In this document: positions 1 to 6,617 of the stretch, one piece after another | How positions within the stretch are numbered: position 1 is the stretch's first letter | Layout: every line of letters begins with the position of its first letter | Assembly: GCA_944336815.1 (NCBI GenBank) | Contig: CALVLG010000032.1 | Span: 1 to 9,596, forward strand | Source of the DNA: an uncultured Bacilli bacterium | GTDB lineage: Bacteria; Bacillota_I; Bacilli_A; RF39; UBA660 | Length of the DNA: 9,596 nucleotides | Direction: 5' to 3' | Position numbers and translations under genes: made by a program | The notes under the pieces: generated by a model | Seen by the model: only the letters and a program-made list of their open reading frames with translations | What the model was told of the DNA's origin: nothing | The model's database searches: none

Positions 1-4
1 ATTT

Positions 5-222
5 ATGTCTTTTTTATTAAATAAAAAAGTATTGATGATTTTTGTTCACCAACACTATTTATAATACAACCTAAAGATATTATTAAGCATCCTTCTAATG
101 TTTTAAAAAAAGAAGAAAAGCAAAGAATTTTAAATTTATATCATGGCTATTGTTATATTAATACCCATGATACAGTTAATAAAGATAGTTTAAAAGATTT
201 ATATCAAATTTTATCAAAAGGT
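5..222 (+). other. Out-of-frame or startless 5' part of the Fic gene
   Basis: From position 25 the frame of the downstream Fic gene is open without a stop and reads like protein (for example YHGYCYIN, then SLKDLYQILSKGL, which resembles the segment ahead of the Fic core). It has no ATG, GTG or TTG before 223, and a TAA stands at 22-24. An ATG at 5-7 lies in the neighbouring frame and reads MSFLLNKK up to the A-run at 23-28. Adding a single A to that run would join the two frames into MSFLLNKKSIDDFCSPT and onward, giving a protein of about 329 residues. The region is therefore probably coding, but broken by a one-base indel (real, or a sequencing error), or expressed through slippage. The true start could also lie upstream of the window. 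Confidence 0.55.
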
Positions 223-993
223 TTGTTAAGTTTAGAGGATCGGCAAAATATGGGGGAATATTACCGGGAAAAACCTGTTTATATTTTTTATTCAGACCGG
301 ATGGATGTCGAACCTGATCAAGGATTTGAGGCTTTTGAAATTGAAGCAGCGATGGCGCGATATTTTGCTTTTTTTAAAAATGATATGGCCAATTATGATA
401 GTGTCGAACATTTTATTCATTCACAGATACTCCATTTTTATTTTTGTGTTGTTCATCCTTATTTTGATATAAATGGAAGAACAAGTAGAACAATGAGTAT
501 GTGGTATTTATTATTACATGAAGCATATCCATTTATTATTTTTAATCGAGCGATTCAATTAAATAAAAGTTATTATTATAAAGTTATTAGAGAAAGCAAA
601 AAATATGTGAATGTTAGTTGCTTTTTAAAGTATATGTTAGAAAATGGCTTGATAGAATTAGAAAAAGAAGCAGCGATGCAAGAAATAGCTAGTTCGACTT
701 CACTTCATTTAACCGCGGCTGATTATCAAGCTATGTATTATGTTTTATCTATGAAAGGCAATTGGACTTTGGCCGATTTTGCTAGTTTTTATAATCGGTT
801 AAATGATAAAAAAAGTTTTAAAGAAATATATGACACGATGCTTGATTCTTTATTTCAAAAAGGAATTTTATTGCCAAAAGAAAAAACTAAGCGCTACTTT
901 AATGATATGCAAAATCATTTCTTTTCTTTTGCGCCAAGTAAATTAGAACAAGATATAACATATCCCCATTTAGAGTTAAAAAGAAAACTGTAA
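223..993 (+). CDS. Fic (filamentation induced by cAMP) domain protein, probable AMPylase, 5' end uncertain
   Basis: Fic-fold enzymes transfer AMP, or another nucleotide or phosphate group, from a nucleotide to a hydroxyl side chain of a target protein. The core motif HPYFDINGRTSR is at residues 78-89 (numbered from the TTG at 223). It supplies the catalytic His, the acidic metal ligand and the phosphate-binding Arg residues. The usual HPFxDGNGRxxR has Gly where this protein has Ile. REKPVYIFYSDR (about 15-26) fits the flap that positions the target peptide. Residues about 160-240 (TAADYQAMYYVL, WTLADFASF, LFQKGIL) look like the winged-helix domain that follows Fic in many Firmicutes proteins. 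The TTG at 223 has no usable ribosome binding site, and homologous-looking sequence continues upstream, so this start is only the first legal codon. ATG 250 has GAGGA about 10 bases ahead but would cut into the fold. I find no clear (S/T)xxxE(G/N) inhibitory motif and no antitoxin gene. The target is unknown. Confidence 0.85.
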   Translation: MLSLEDRQNMGEYYREKPVYIFYSDRMDVEPDQGFEAFEIEAAMARYFAFFKNDMANYDSVEHFIHSQILHFYFCVVHPYFDINGRTSRTMSMWYLLLHEAYPFIIFNRAIQLNKSYYYKVIRESKKYVNVSCFLKYMLENGLIELEKEAAMQEIASSTSLHLTAADYQAMYYVLSMKGNWTLADFASFYNRLNDKKSFKEIYDTMLDSLFQKGILLPKEKTKRYFNDMQNHFFSFAPSKLEQDITYPHLELKRKL

Positions 994-1010
994 ATTAGTT
1001 TTCTTTTTTT
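978..1010. terminator. Bidirectional intrinsic terminator between convergent genes
   Basis: A perfect 12-bp stem (978-989 with 997-1008) encloses the 7-base loop 990-996. On the plus strand it ends in a T-run for the Fic gene. On the minus strand the opposite arm gives a T-run for the glycosylase operon. It overlaps the Fic stop codon (991-993) and abuts the glycosylase stop codon (1009-1011). Confidence 0.85.
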
Positions 1011-1485
1011 AGGTTAAAAATTGTTTTATAATCGCATATTCTTTGATTAAATCATCTAAACTTTTTTGGGCATTCGCAGCCGAAGTACTAGATAAACAAA
1101 TATCTTCGCGTTTATAAAGCGGATACAAATATTTTTGATATATTTCATGAGCTTTTTTACCAGTGGTGAATATTTGTTTAATGTTAGCTTTATTTAAGAT
1201 TAGGCTTAAATCATTGGGTGAAACTTTTTTAATTGAAGCATCACTAGAAGAAGTAATTTCACAAGAAGCACACGTATCCCATAAAGCTAAATGATGTTCT
1301 AAACAAAAGGCTTTTTTATCGGTTATTTTTTCGTTGAAAACAGCGGATAAAACGGGCCAAAAGCGATTTTGGGGATGCATATAGTAAAAGCCTAATTTTC
1401 GGGAAGTAACACTTGGGATAGAGCCTAAAATTAATACCTCACAACGATCATCAAAAACAGGCAGAAATTCATGATAAACTTGCAT
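1009..1485 (-). CDS. DNA-deoxyinosine (hypoxanthine) glycosylase, UDG superfamily family 6 type
   Basis: This small UDG-superfamily enzyme of 158 residues probably excises deaminated bases (hypoxanthine from deaminated adenine, possibly uracil) to start base-excision repair. The N-terminal block VLILGSIPSVTSRKLGFYYM followed by HPQNRFWPVL (17-46) is the hallmark of this family. The Asn in PQNRFW (N40) corresponds to the Asn reported as important in the archaeal family-6 enzyme. LWDTCASCEITSSSDASI (around residues 68-85) matches the second conserved block, usually LWDV..sceReGSLDaaI, here with SS in place of GSL-like residues. SSTSAANA near the C-terminus matches the SPAN-type DNA-binding loop. 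The ATG lies 11 bases after the NfeD stop and has no visible Shine-Dalgarno sequence, so translation may be coupled to the gene before it. It is the last gene of the dac-nfeD-glycosylase operon. The family is secure; substrate preference is inferred. Confidence 0.85.
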   Translation of the reverse strand: MQVYHEFLPVFDDRCEVLILGSIPSVTSRKLGFYYMHPQNRFWPVLSAVFNEKITDKKAFCLEHHLALWDTCASCEITSSSDASIKKVSPNDLSLILNKANIKQIFTTGKKAHEIYQKYLYPLYKREDICLSSTSAANAQKSLDDLIKEYAIIKQFLT

Positions 1486-1496
1486 AGTTAAAAATT

Positions 1497-1958
1497 TTAC
1501 TTTCTAGGGTCATGATGACTCTTTTTTTTCTTTGGTTCTTTTACTTTGGCAACAACTAGTTTTAAATCGGCAATGGCAATGGCTTTAATACGACTATCTT
1601 TAATAATTTTTTGTTTACTAATAGCTGGCCATACTTTAGATTCTATTTCAACCTCACCCGCTTGATCTTTTAAAATAGTTTTAGTAACTATTCCTTCCAT
1701 ACCAAGAACTTGATTTAAACTTTCTTTTAGTTTTTTTGTATCTAAATATTTTTTTAATTTCTTTTTTAATAACAATAATAAAAGAATGCCTAGAATTAGA
1801 AAGACAGCTAGTTGAATAATTAAATTTGGCATAAAAAGGGATGTAATTAAAGTGAATAGACCACTTATAACAAACCAGATAGATACAAGGTTATGGGTGG
1901 TTGTTTCAATAAGAAACAGCAAAATAGTAATGACTAACCATAAAGCCCAGTAACTCAT
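1497..1958 (-). CDS. Short NfeD family membrane protein
   Basis: This 153-residue protein matches the short form of the NfeD family. It has three hydrophobic segments (about 4-20, 24-43 and 46-65), then a Lys-rich linker, then a beta-rich OB-fold domain (about 84-140). The OB domain carries the family pattern GMEGIVTKTI..DQAGEVEIESKVWPA. The C-terminus is very basic (KEPKKKKSHHDPRK). NfeD proteins usually work with SPFH/stomatin/flotillin-type proteins in membrane microdomains or proteolysis, but no such gene is in the window. The ribosome binding site AAGGAGG is at 1968-1974, 9 bases before the ATG, the best in this operon. It starts 29 bases after the carboxypeptidase stop, so the two are co-transcribed. 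The molecular role is not known. Confidence 0.85.
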   Translation of the reverse strand: MSYWALWLVITILLFLIETTTHNLVSIWFVISGLFTLITSLFMPNLIIQLAVFLILGILLLLLLKKKLKKYLDTKKLKESLNQVLGMEGIVTKTILKDQAGEVEIESKVWPAISKQKIIKDSRIKAIAIADLKLVVAKVKEPKKKKSHHDPRK

Positions 1959-1967
1959 TTTAGAATT

Positions 1968-1974
1968 CCTCCTT
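1968..1974 (-). promoter_or_regulatory. Ribosome binding site of nfeD-like gene
   Basis: AAGGAGG on the minus strand, 9 bases ahead of ATG 1958. It confirms that start and contrasts with the following gene, which has no such site. Confidence 0.85.
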
Positions 1975-1987
1975 TTCTTAAGTACTA

Positions 1988-3187
1988 TTATACCCTTTTT
2001 GAAGGATGATGCAATTTTTTTATAATGAAAAGAAGAAAAATTAAGAGAATTAAGCTGATACTTAGGATAAGGTATTTATAGGCGGCGATGATTTTACTAA
2101 TTGAAAGTGTTAAATTGCCATTAAAATAAACAGGTATTTGGGTTAAAAAAGTGTCTTTTAAATAAACGTCTAATGTTCCTATTTGGCCCTTTTTAGTCCA
2201 TGGATAGATTTTTTGTTCACCATGATAGACATAATTTAATGCCGTTAAAGATGTGTCTTTAGGCAAGTATTTGATCATGGTATGAGGCGCGGTGATTGGA
2301 TAATTTTCTTCTTTACTATATACCGTAGTTAAAGTATATAAAGAATCGTTTTCTTCATAAAGGGTGATATGCTGATAGTTTTTAATAAAATAATCATATA
2401 TGTTTTTGGCATCAACAAAATGATAAGGATATTTGTTAGTGGTTGGCGCACCAGCTGTGACAAGTAAATATTCTATGCCATCAAAATGGGCGATACTGGC
2501 AAGACAAAAACCAGCAATAGTTGTATAGCCCGTTTTACTGCCATATATGTAATCGGCTTCAATTTGATATTTGGTCGTATAAAACTTTCGGGTACTTGTA
2601 AATTTCAAGCCATTACTACTAAGATATTCATCACTCGTAAATATTTTTTTAAAGGTTTCATTTTGAAGGGCATATCGCAAGAGGGTCGCAACGTCATGCA
2701 CGGTTGAATAATTACCTAAATCGTCTAAACCAGAAGTATCGGTAAAATTAGTGTTAACAAGGCCTAATTCTTGGGCTTTTTGGTTCATTTTTTTAACAAA
2801 TTCGGCTTCGTTACCAGCTAAAAGATAAGCTAAAGAGGTCGTTGCATCGGCTCCACTTGGCAATAAAGCTCCATAAAGTAAGTCTTCATAAGTAACTTTT
2901 TCATGGGCTTTAAAACCTGCAACCATAGCATTTTTAGCCCATAGGCCTTGTAAGGCTTCTGGAGGAATTGTTACGACTTCTTGGAGGTTAGAAATGTTTT
3001 CAAGCGCTACAACAGCGGTCATTATTTTAGTTAGACTAGCAATTGGTATTTGTTCTTCTTCCTCTTTGGTATATAACACTAAATCATCAGTCAAATTATA
3101 TAAAATAGCATTTTTGCTTGATATTTCTAAAGCATTGACAAGCGAAATATTTAAGAAAAAGATTAAAATAAAGACAATTTTTTTCAT
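1988..3187 (-). CDS. Serine-type D-Ala-D-Ala carboxypeptidase (PBP5/DacA-DacF family)
   Basis: This low-molecular-weight penicillin-binding protein of 399 residues removes the terminal D-Ala from peptidoglycan pentapeptides outside the membrane. An N-terminal signal peptide (about 1-19, KK then a hydrophobic stretch ending VNA) is followed by the peptidase S11 domain. The motifs are SLTK at 51-54 (catalytic Ser and Lys), SGA at 111-113 in the SxN position, and KTG at 218-220. FTDTSGLDD and YSTVHDVATLLRYAL are also typical. A PBP5-C-like beta domain follows (about 275-365). The C-terminus is a hydrophobic segment (about 371-390) ending in basic residues, so the protein looks anchored by a transmembrane helix rather than an amphipathic one. 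The third SxN residue is Ala rather than Asn, which also occurs in other Firmicutes members. The weak Shine-Dalgarno AAGG at 3198-3201 lies 10 bases before ATG. It is the first gene of a three-gene operon. Confidence 0.93.
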   Translation of the reverse strand: MKKIVFILIFFLNISLVNALEISSKNAILYNLTDDLVLYTKEEEEQIPIASLTKIMTAVVALENISNLQEVVTIPPEALQGLWAKNAMVAGFKAHEKVTYEDLLYGALLPSGADATTSLAYLLAGNEAEFVKKMNQKAQELGLVNTNFTDTSGLDDLGNYSTVHDVATLLRYALQNETFKKIFTSDEYLSSNGLKFTSTRKFYTTKYQIEADYIYGSKTGYTTIAGFCLASIAHFDGIEYLLVTAGAPTTNKYPYHFVDAKNIYDYFIKNYQHITLYEENDSLYTLTTVYSKEENYPITAPHTMIKYLPKDTSLTALNYVYHGEQKIYPWTKKGQIGTLDVYLKDTFLTQIPVYFNGNLTLSISKIIAAYKYLILSISLILLIFLLFIIKKLHHPSKRV

Positions 3188-3211
3188 AGCTCACGGACCT
3201 TACTTAAGTTA

Positions 3212-3240
3212 ATTTTAACTGATTAAAAGACAAAATTCAA
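3212..3240 (-). promoter_or_regulatory. Sigma-A type promoter of the dac-nfeD-glycosylase operon
   Basis: On the minus strand, -35 TTGAAT (3235-3240) and -10 TAAAAT (3212-3217) are separated by 17 bases. Transcription would start near 3205, leaving a leader of about 18 bases that carries the AAGG site. It lies just after the ileS terminator, so the operon is independent of ileS. Confidence 0.65.
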
Positions 3241-3241
3241 T

Positions 3242-3272
3242 TAAAAAACACTTAACACAAGGTTAAGCATTT
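3242..3272 (-). terminator. Intrinsic terminator of ileS
   Basis: On the minus strand CTTAAC (3262-3267) pairs with GTTAAG (3251-3256) around a 5-base loop. The stem extends outward by two G-U pairs and several A-T pairs, and a T-run follows (3243-3248). The ileS stop codon is inside the stem. It is AT-rich, so termination may be leaky. Confidence 0.6.
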
Positions 3273-6200
3273 TTTTCTAAATCTAAGTATACTTCTTCAC
3301 CATTAATATCGAATTTTTCTGATAAAGAATCTTTAATTGTAATTTCAGTAGCTAAAGTTTCATCCATAATATATTCTTTAAAAAGAGTCATTACTTCATT
3401 TATTGTTTGGGTGCCATTGTAATACAAAGTAATGCGGTCAGTAATTTCTAAGCCTTTTGTTTTACGCATATTTTGAACTTTACTAACGATTTCTCTAGCC
3501 ATTCCTTCATGAATTAAGGCTGGAGTTTGTTCAGTATTTAAAATAACAAAGAGATTATTTTCCATGGCAACATCAAAGCCTGTTTTGGCACTTACTCTCA
3601 TATCAACCATTTCTTTAGTAACATTAATATCTTCATCATTCATTTTAATACTTACTTCTTGATTGTTTTCTAATTTTAAAATCTCTTCTTCCGTCATTGC
3701 TTGTAAAGCACTTTGGAAAGAAGCCATTTTGGCCCCGAAGATCTTACCAACTTCTTTGAAATTTGGTTTAATAGTAAAATTCATATATGGGGTTAAATCA
3801 GCAATAAAAATTACTTCTTTGACATTTAATTCTTCTTTAATTAAAGGGGTTAAATCAGCTAAAATAGTTTCATTTTTACCATCTAAATATACCGCTTGTA
3901 ATGGTTCACGAACTTTTATTTTAGCTTCTTCCCGAGCATTTCTTCCTAAACCAATTATGTCTCTTACTAAATCCATTTTTTGTTCTAATTTTTCATCGAT
4001 AAGTTTAGCATTACATTCTGGATATTTAGTTAAATGAACACTTTCTTCGTTGGTTAAATTACGATATAACTCTTCAGCAATAAATGGTGTTATTGGAGCG
4101 ATTAATTTAGCTAGACCAACTAATACTTCATAAGTTGTAATATATACACTTTTTTTAGAAAGATTCATTTCGCTACCCCAGAAACGTTTCCGATTACGTC
4201 TAATATACCAGTTAGATAAGTCTTCTGATACAAAAGTAGCAATATATCTTGTAACTTTGTTTAAATCATATTCTAAAAAGGCCTCGTTAACATTTTTTAC
4301 TAAACGATTATATTTTGATAGTAACCAGCGGTCTATTTCTTCTCTTTTTTCATAAGCTACTTCACAATCTAAAGTATCAATGTGATCGGCATTAGCATAC
4401 ATTTGGAAGAAGCTATAAGTGTTTTTTAAAGGATTTAAAAATTTAGAGTATACTTCTTTTAAACCTTCTTCATTAAATTTTAAAGGTGTCCAAACTGGAG
4501 AAACATAAGGAAGATAGAACCGAACCGTATCAGCCCCATATTTTTCAATGGTTTTAAATGGTTCTACAATGTTTCCTCTACTCTTACTCATTTTCTTGCC
4601 TTCAGCATCTAAAAGCAAGTCATTTACTAAAACGTTTTTATAAGGAGCACAGCCTTTGACAAAAGTGGAAATAACTAAAAGCGTATAGAACCAACCTCTT
4701 GTCTGATCAATTCCTTCACAAATAAAATCAGCTGGAAATTGGGTTTCAAACAAGGCTTGATTTTCAAATGGATAATGATATTGAGCAAAAGGCATTGAAC
4801 CAGAATCAAACCAACAGTCTAAAACATCAGGAATACGCGTCATTTGGCCACCACAATTTGGACAAGTCAAATGAATGTTATCAATATATGGACGATGTAA
4901 ATCAAGATTTTTTTCATCAATTTCTTCAATGGCCATTTCTTTTAATTCTTTGATTGAACCAAGCATGAGGCTATGCCCACAGCTACATTTATAATATGGA
5001 ATTGGACAACCCCAATATCTAGTACGAGATACGGCCCAGTCTTTTAAGTTTTCAAGCCAATTACCAAAGCGTTTCTCACCAACATAAGCTGGATACCAAT
5101 TTACTTCACGATTAGCTTCGATAATTTGATCTTTATATTTAGAAACAGCAATATAATAACTCGGTAAAGTATAATAAATAAGTGGACTATGACAACGCCA
5201 ACAATGAGGATAATTGTGAGTCATTTTTTGTTTTTTAAACAATTTATCATTTTCTTTTAAATATTTAATAACTTCTTTATCAGCATCAAAAACAAGCATA
5301 CCTTGCCATGGCCCCATTGTATAACAACCATCTTTACCAACAGGATTAACGTATGGAAGGTTATATAATTTTCCAACCCGAGCATCATCTTCACCAAAAG
5401 CTGGCGCTAAGTGAACGATACCGGTACCACTATCCATGGTAACGTATTCATCACAGCAAACGAAGAAACCACCATCGATTTTTAAATCTGGAATTAATTG
5501 TTCATATTCTTTATGTTCTAAATCTTGGCCTTTAAAAGTTTTTAAAACTTCATAATCATCGCCTAAGACTGTACTAGCTAAAGCTTTGGCTAAAATAAAT
5601 TTATGGTTTTTACTAACACACAAAACATAGTCTTCTTTAGGATTAACGCATAACCCAACATTAGCTAAAAGAGTCCATGGCGTAGTTGTCCAAACTAGGA
5701 AATACGCATCCATTTCTTTTAATTTCATTGGGACAATGACTGTTTCGACACTCATGTCTTCATAGCCTTGGGCTACTTCATGACTAGCTAGAGAGGTTCC
5801 ACATCTTGGACAATATGGAGTTACACGATTGCCTTCATAAAATAAACCTTTTTCAAAGTATTGTTTTAAAATCCACCATTCTGTTTCAATATATTCATTT
5901 TTATAGGTTAAGTATGGATGTTCTACATCAATAAATTGGCCCATTTTATTGGTTAAATCAGTAAAAGCAGCTTCATTTTCACGGACACTGTCATGACAAG
6001 CCTGATTAAATTTTTCGATTCCAAGTTCTTCAATGTCTTTTTTTGTTTTTAAGCCCAGTTTTTTTTCAACATGGTTTTCAATTGGCAAACCATGTGTATC
6101 CCACCCTACTTTTCGTAAAACTTTATGGCCAGTCATAACGTGATATTTACAAACAGTATCTTTTAAATTTTTGGCAATCATGTGATGAAGACCAGGAAAG

Positions 6201-6361
6201 CCATTAGCAAATGCTGGGCCATCATAAAAAACAAAGTTTGGATCTTTTTCATGACTTTGAACGGTTTTTTCATAAATACCTTGAACACCATGCCAACTTT
6301 TTAAAATGGCTTGTTCAACCAAATAAGGTTCTCTTTTGTCTAAATTTTTAAAATCTTTCAT
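3263..6361 (-). CDS. ileS: Isoleucyl-tRNA synthetase, type 2 (IleRS2), with altered HIGH motif GLHH
   Basis: This cytoplasmic class Ia enzyme charges tRNA-Ile with isoleucine using ATP. At 1032 residues it is longer than typical bacterial IleRS1. GWDTHGLP (86-93) followed by VEKKLG, GTSLASHEVAQGY (188-200) and the C-terminal EGMAREIVSKVQNMRK block are features of the eukaryote-like type 2 form. The HIGH signature, HxGH in most class I synthetases, reads GLHH at 57-60. KMSKS is intact at 590-594. The CP1 editing domain, which hydrolyses Val-tRNA-Ile, looks complete: WTTTPW at 224-229 and GTGIVHLAPAFGEDD at 312-326. Cys pairs C184/C187 with C387/C390, and C459/C461 with C500/C503, fit two zinc sites. 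The anticodon-binding domain (about 690-840) includes RNAREEAKIKVREPL. The ribosome binding site AAAGGG (6369-6374) is 7 bases from ATG. Expression is set by the T-box upstream. Type 2 enzymes resist mupirocin; the GxHH form predicts stronger resistance, by inference. Confidence 0.97.
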   Translation of the reverse strand: MKDFKNLDKREPYLVEQAILKSWHGVQGIYEKTVQSHEKDPNFVFYDGPAFANGFPGLHHMIAKNLKDTVCKYHVMTGHKVLRKVGWDTHGLPIENHVEKKLGLKTKKDIEELGIEKFNQACHDSVRENEAAFTDLTNKMGQFIDVEHPYLTYKNEYIETEWWILKQYFEKGLFYEGNRVTPYCPRCGTSLASHEVAQGYEDMSVETVIVPMKLKEMDAYFLVWTTTPWTLLANVGLCVNPKEDYVLCVSKNHKFILAKALASTVLGDDYEVLKTFKGQDLEHKEYEQLIPDLKIDGGFFVCCDEYVTMDSGTGIVHLAPAFGEDDARVGKLYNLPYVNPVGKDGCYTMGPWQGMLVFDADKEVIKYLKENDKLFKKQKMTHNYPHCWRCHSPLIYYTLPSYYIAVSKYKDQIIEANREVNWYPAYVGEKRFGNWLENLKDWAVSRTRYWGCPIPYYKCSCGHSLMLGSIKELKEMAIEEIDEKNLDLHRPYIDNIHLTCPNCGGQMTRIPDVLDCWFDSGSMPFAQYHYPFENQALFETQFPADFICEGIDQTRGWFYTLLVISTFVKGCAPYKNVLVNDLLLDAEGKKMSKSRGNIVEPFKTIEKYGADTVRFYLPYVSPVWTPLKFNEEGLKEVYSKFLNPLKNTYSFFQMYANADHIDTLDCEVAYEKREEIDRWLLSKYNRLVKNVNEAFLEYDLNKVTRYIATFVSEDLSNWYIRRNRKRFWGSEMNLSKKSVYITTYEVLVGLAKLIAPITPFIAEELYRNLTNEESVHLTKYPECNAKLIDEKLEQKMDLVRDIIGLGRNAREEAKIKVREPLQAVYLDGKNETILADLTPLIKEELNVKEVIFIADLTPYMNFTIKPNFKEVGKIFGAKMASFQSALQAMTEEEILKLENNQEVSIKMNDEDINVTKEMVDMRVSAKTGFDVAMENNLFVILNTEQTPALIHEGMAREIVSKVQNMRKTKGLEITDRITLYYNGTQTINEVMTLFKEYIMDETLATEITIKDSLSEKFDINGEEVYLDLEKNA

Positions 6362-6379
6362 TTTATTACCCTTTCTAAT

Positions 6380-6427
6380 AAAAAAAGAATGATACCAAAG
6401 GAGTCTATTTGATAGACGGTACCATCC
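6380..6427 (-). terminator. T-box regulated terminator ahead of ileS
   Basis: The bases 6418-6427 (GGATGGTACC on the minus strand) pair over 10 positions, two of them G-U, with 6387-6396 (GGTATCATTC), and seven T follow (6380-6386). The 5' arm includes the TGGT bulge and part of the AAGGA strand of the antiterminator, so the two structures exclude each other. Confidence 0.9.
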
Positions 6428-6577
6428 TTATATTTTTCTCATTACCACTATATATCGTTAGTGACCCGCCAAAACAGCACATAAGTGATATTTATAAAGG
6501 ACTTTTATCTACTTACACCAAGCATAGACTCTCTTTGAAAAGACTTCTTTATAAACGTGTCTTAATGTTTTGAATTC
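6380..6577 (-). promoter_or_regulatory. T-box riboswitch, tRNA-Ile (AUC) specific, controlling ileS
   Basis: The leader senses uncharged tRNA-Ile and allows read-through into ileS when charging is low. Reading on the minus strand, stem I carries the conserved AGAGAG element (6529-6534) and the distal-loop GGTGTAAG (6512-6519). The specifier is AUC followed by A (6487-6489, then 6486), an isoleucine codon. A stem III hairpin pairs CACTA with TAGTG (6459-6463 with 6446-6450). The T-box itself, AAGGATGGTACCGTC, lies at 6415-6429. The antiterminator is visible base by base: AAGGA (6425-6429) pairs with TCCTT (6398-6402). A 7-base bulge TGGTACC (6418-6424) contains TGGT, complementary to the ACCA end of tRNA-Ile. 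The second helix pairs 6412-6417 with 6403-6408 around the loop CAA. The competing terminator is listed separately. Confidence 0.93.
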
Positions 6578-6583
6578 CTTTTT

Positions 6584-6612
6584 ATTATATGAAACAATAC
6601 TTCGTTTGTCAA
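6584..6612 (-). promoter_or_regulatory. Perfect-consensus sigma-A promoter of ileS
   Basis: Minus strand TTGACA (6607-6612), 17-base spacer, TATAAT (6584-6589): both hexamers match consensus exactly. The -35 box begins 5 bases after the stop of the GreA-like gene. Transcription should start near 6577, giving a leader of about 216 bases. Such a strong promoter suits a gene whose output is limited downstream by the T-box. Confidence 0.9.
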
Positions 6613-6617
6613 ATTTA

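Noticed and set aside
223..993. Fic plus a small antitoxin (FicT/FicA-type module)
   Set aside because: No short antitoxin-like gene is present next to it; the preceding sequence reads in the Fic frame itself and the following gene is a convergent glycosylase.
2486..3212. Plus-strand open frames of about 72 codons inside the carboxypeptidase gene
   Set aside because: They lie entirely or almost entirely opposite a well-supported gene with intact motifs, have no ribosome binding site and show no recognisable protein features.
3663..4953. Plus-strand open frames opposite ileS
   Set aside because: They are antisense shadows of a full-length IleRS2; their sequences have no domain-like pattern.
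6362..6617. Small protein gene between ileS and the greA-like gene
   Set aside because: The interval is fully explained by the promoter, T-box leader, terminator and ribosome binding site.
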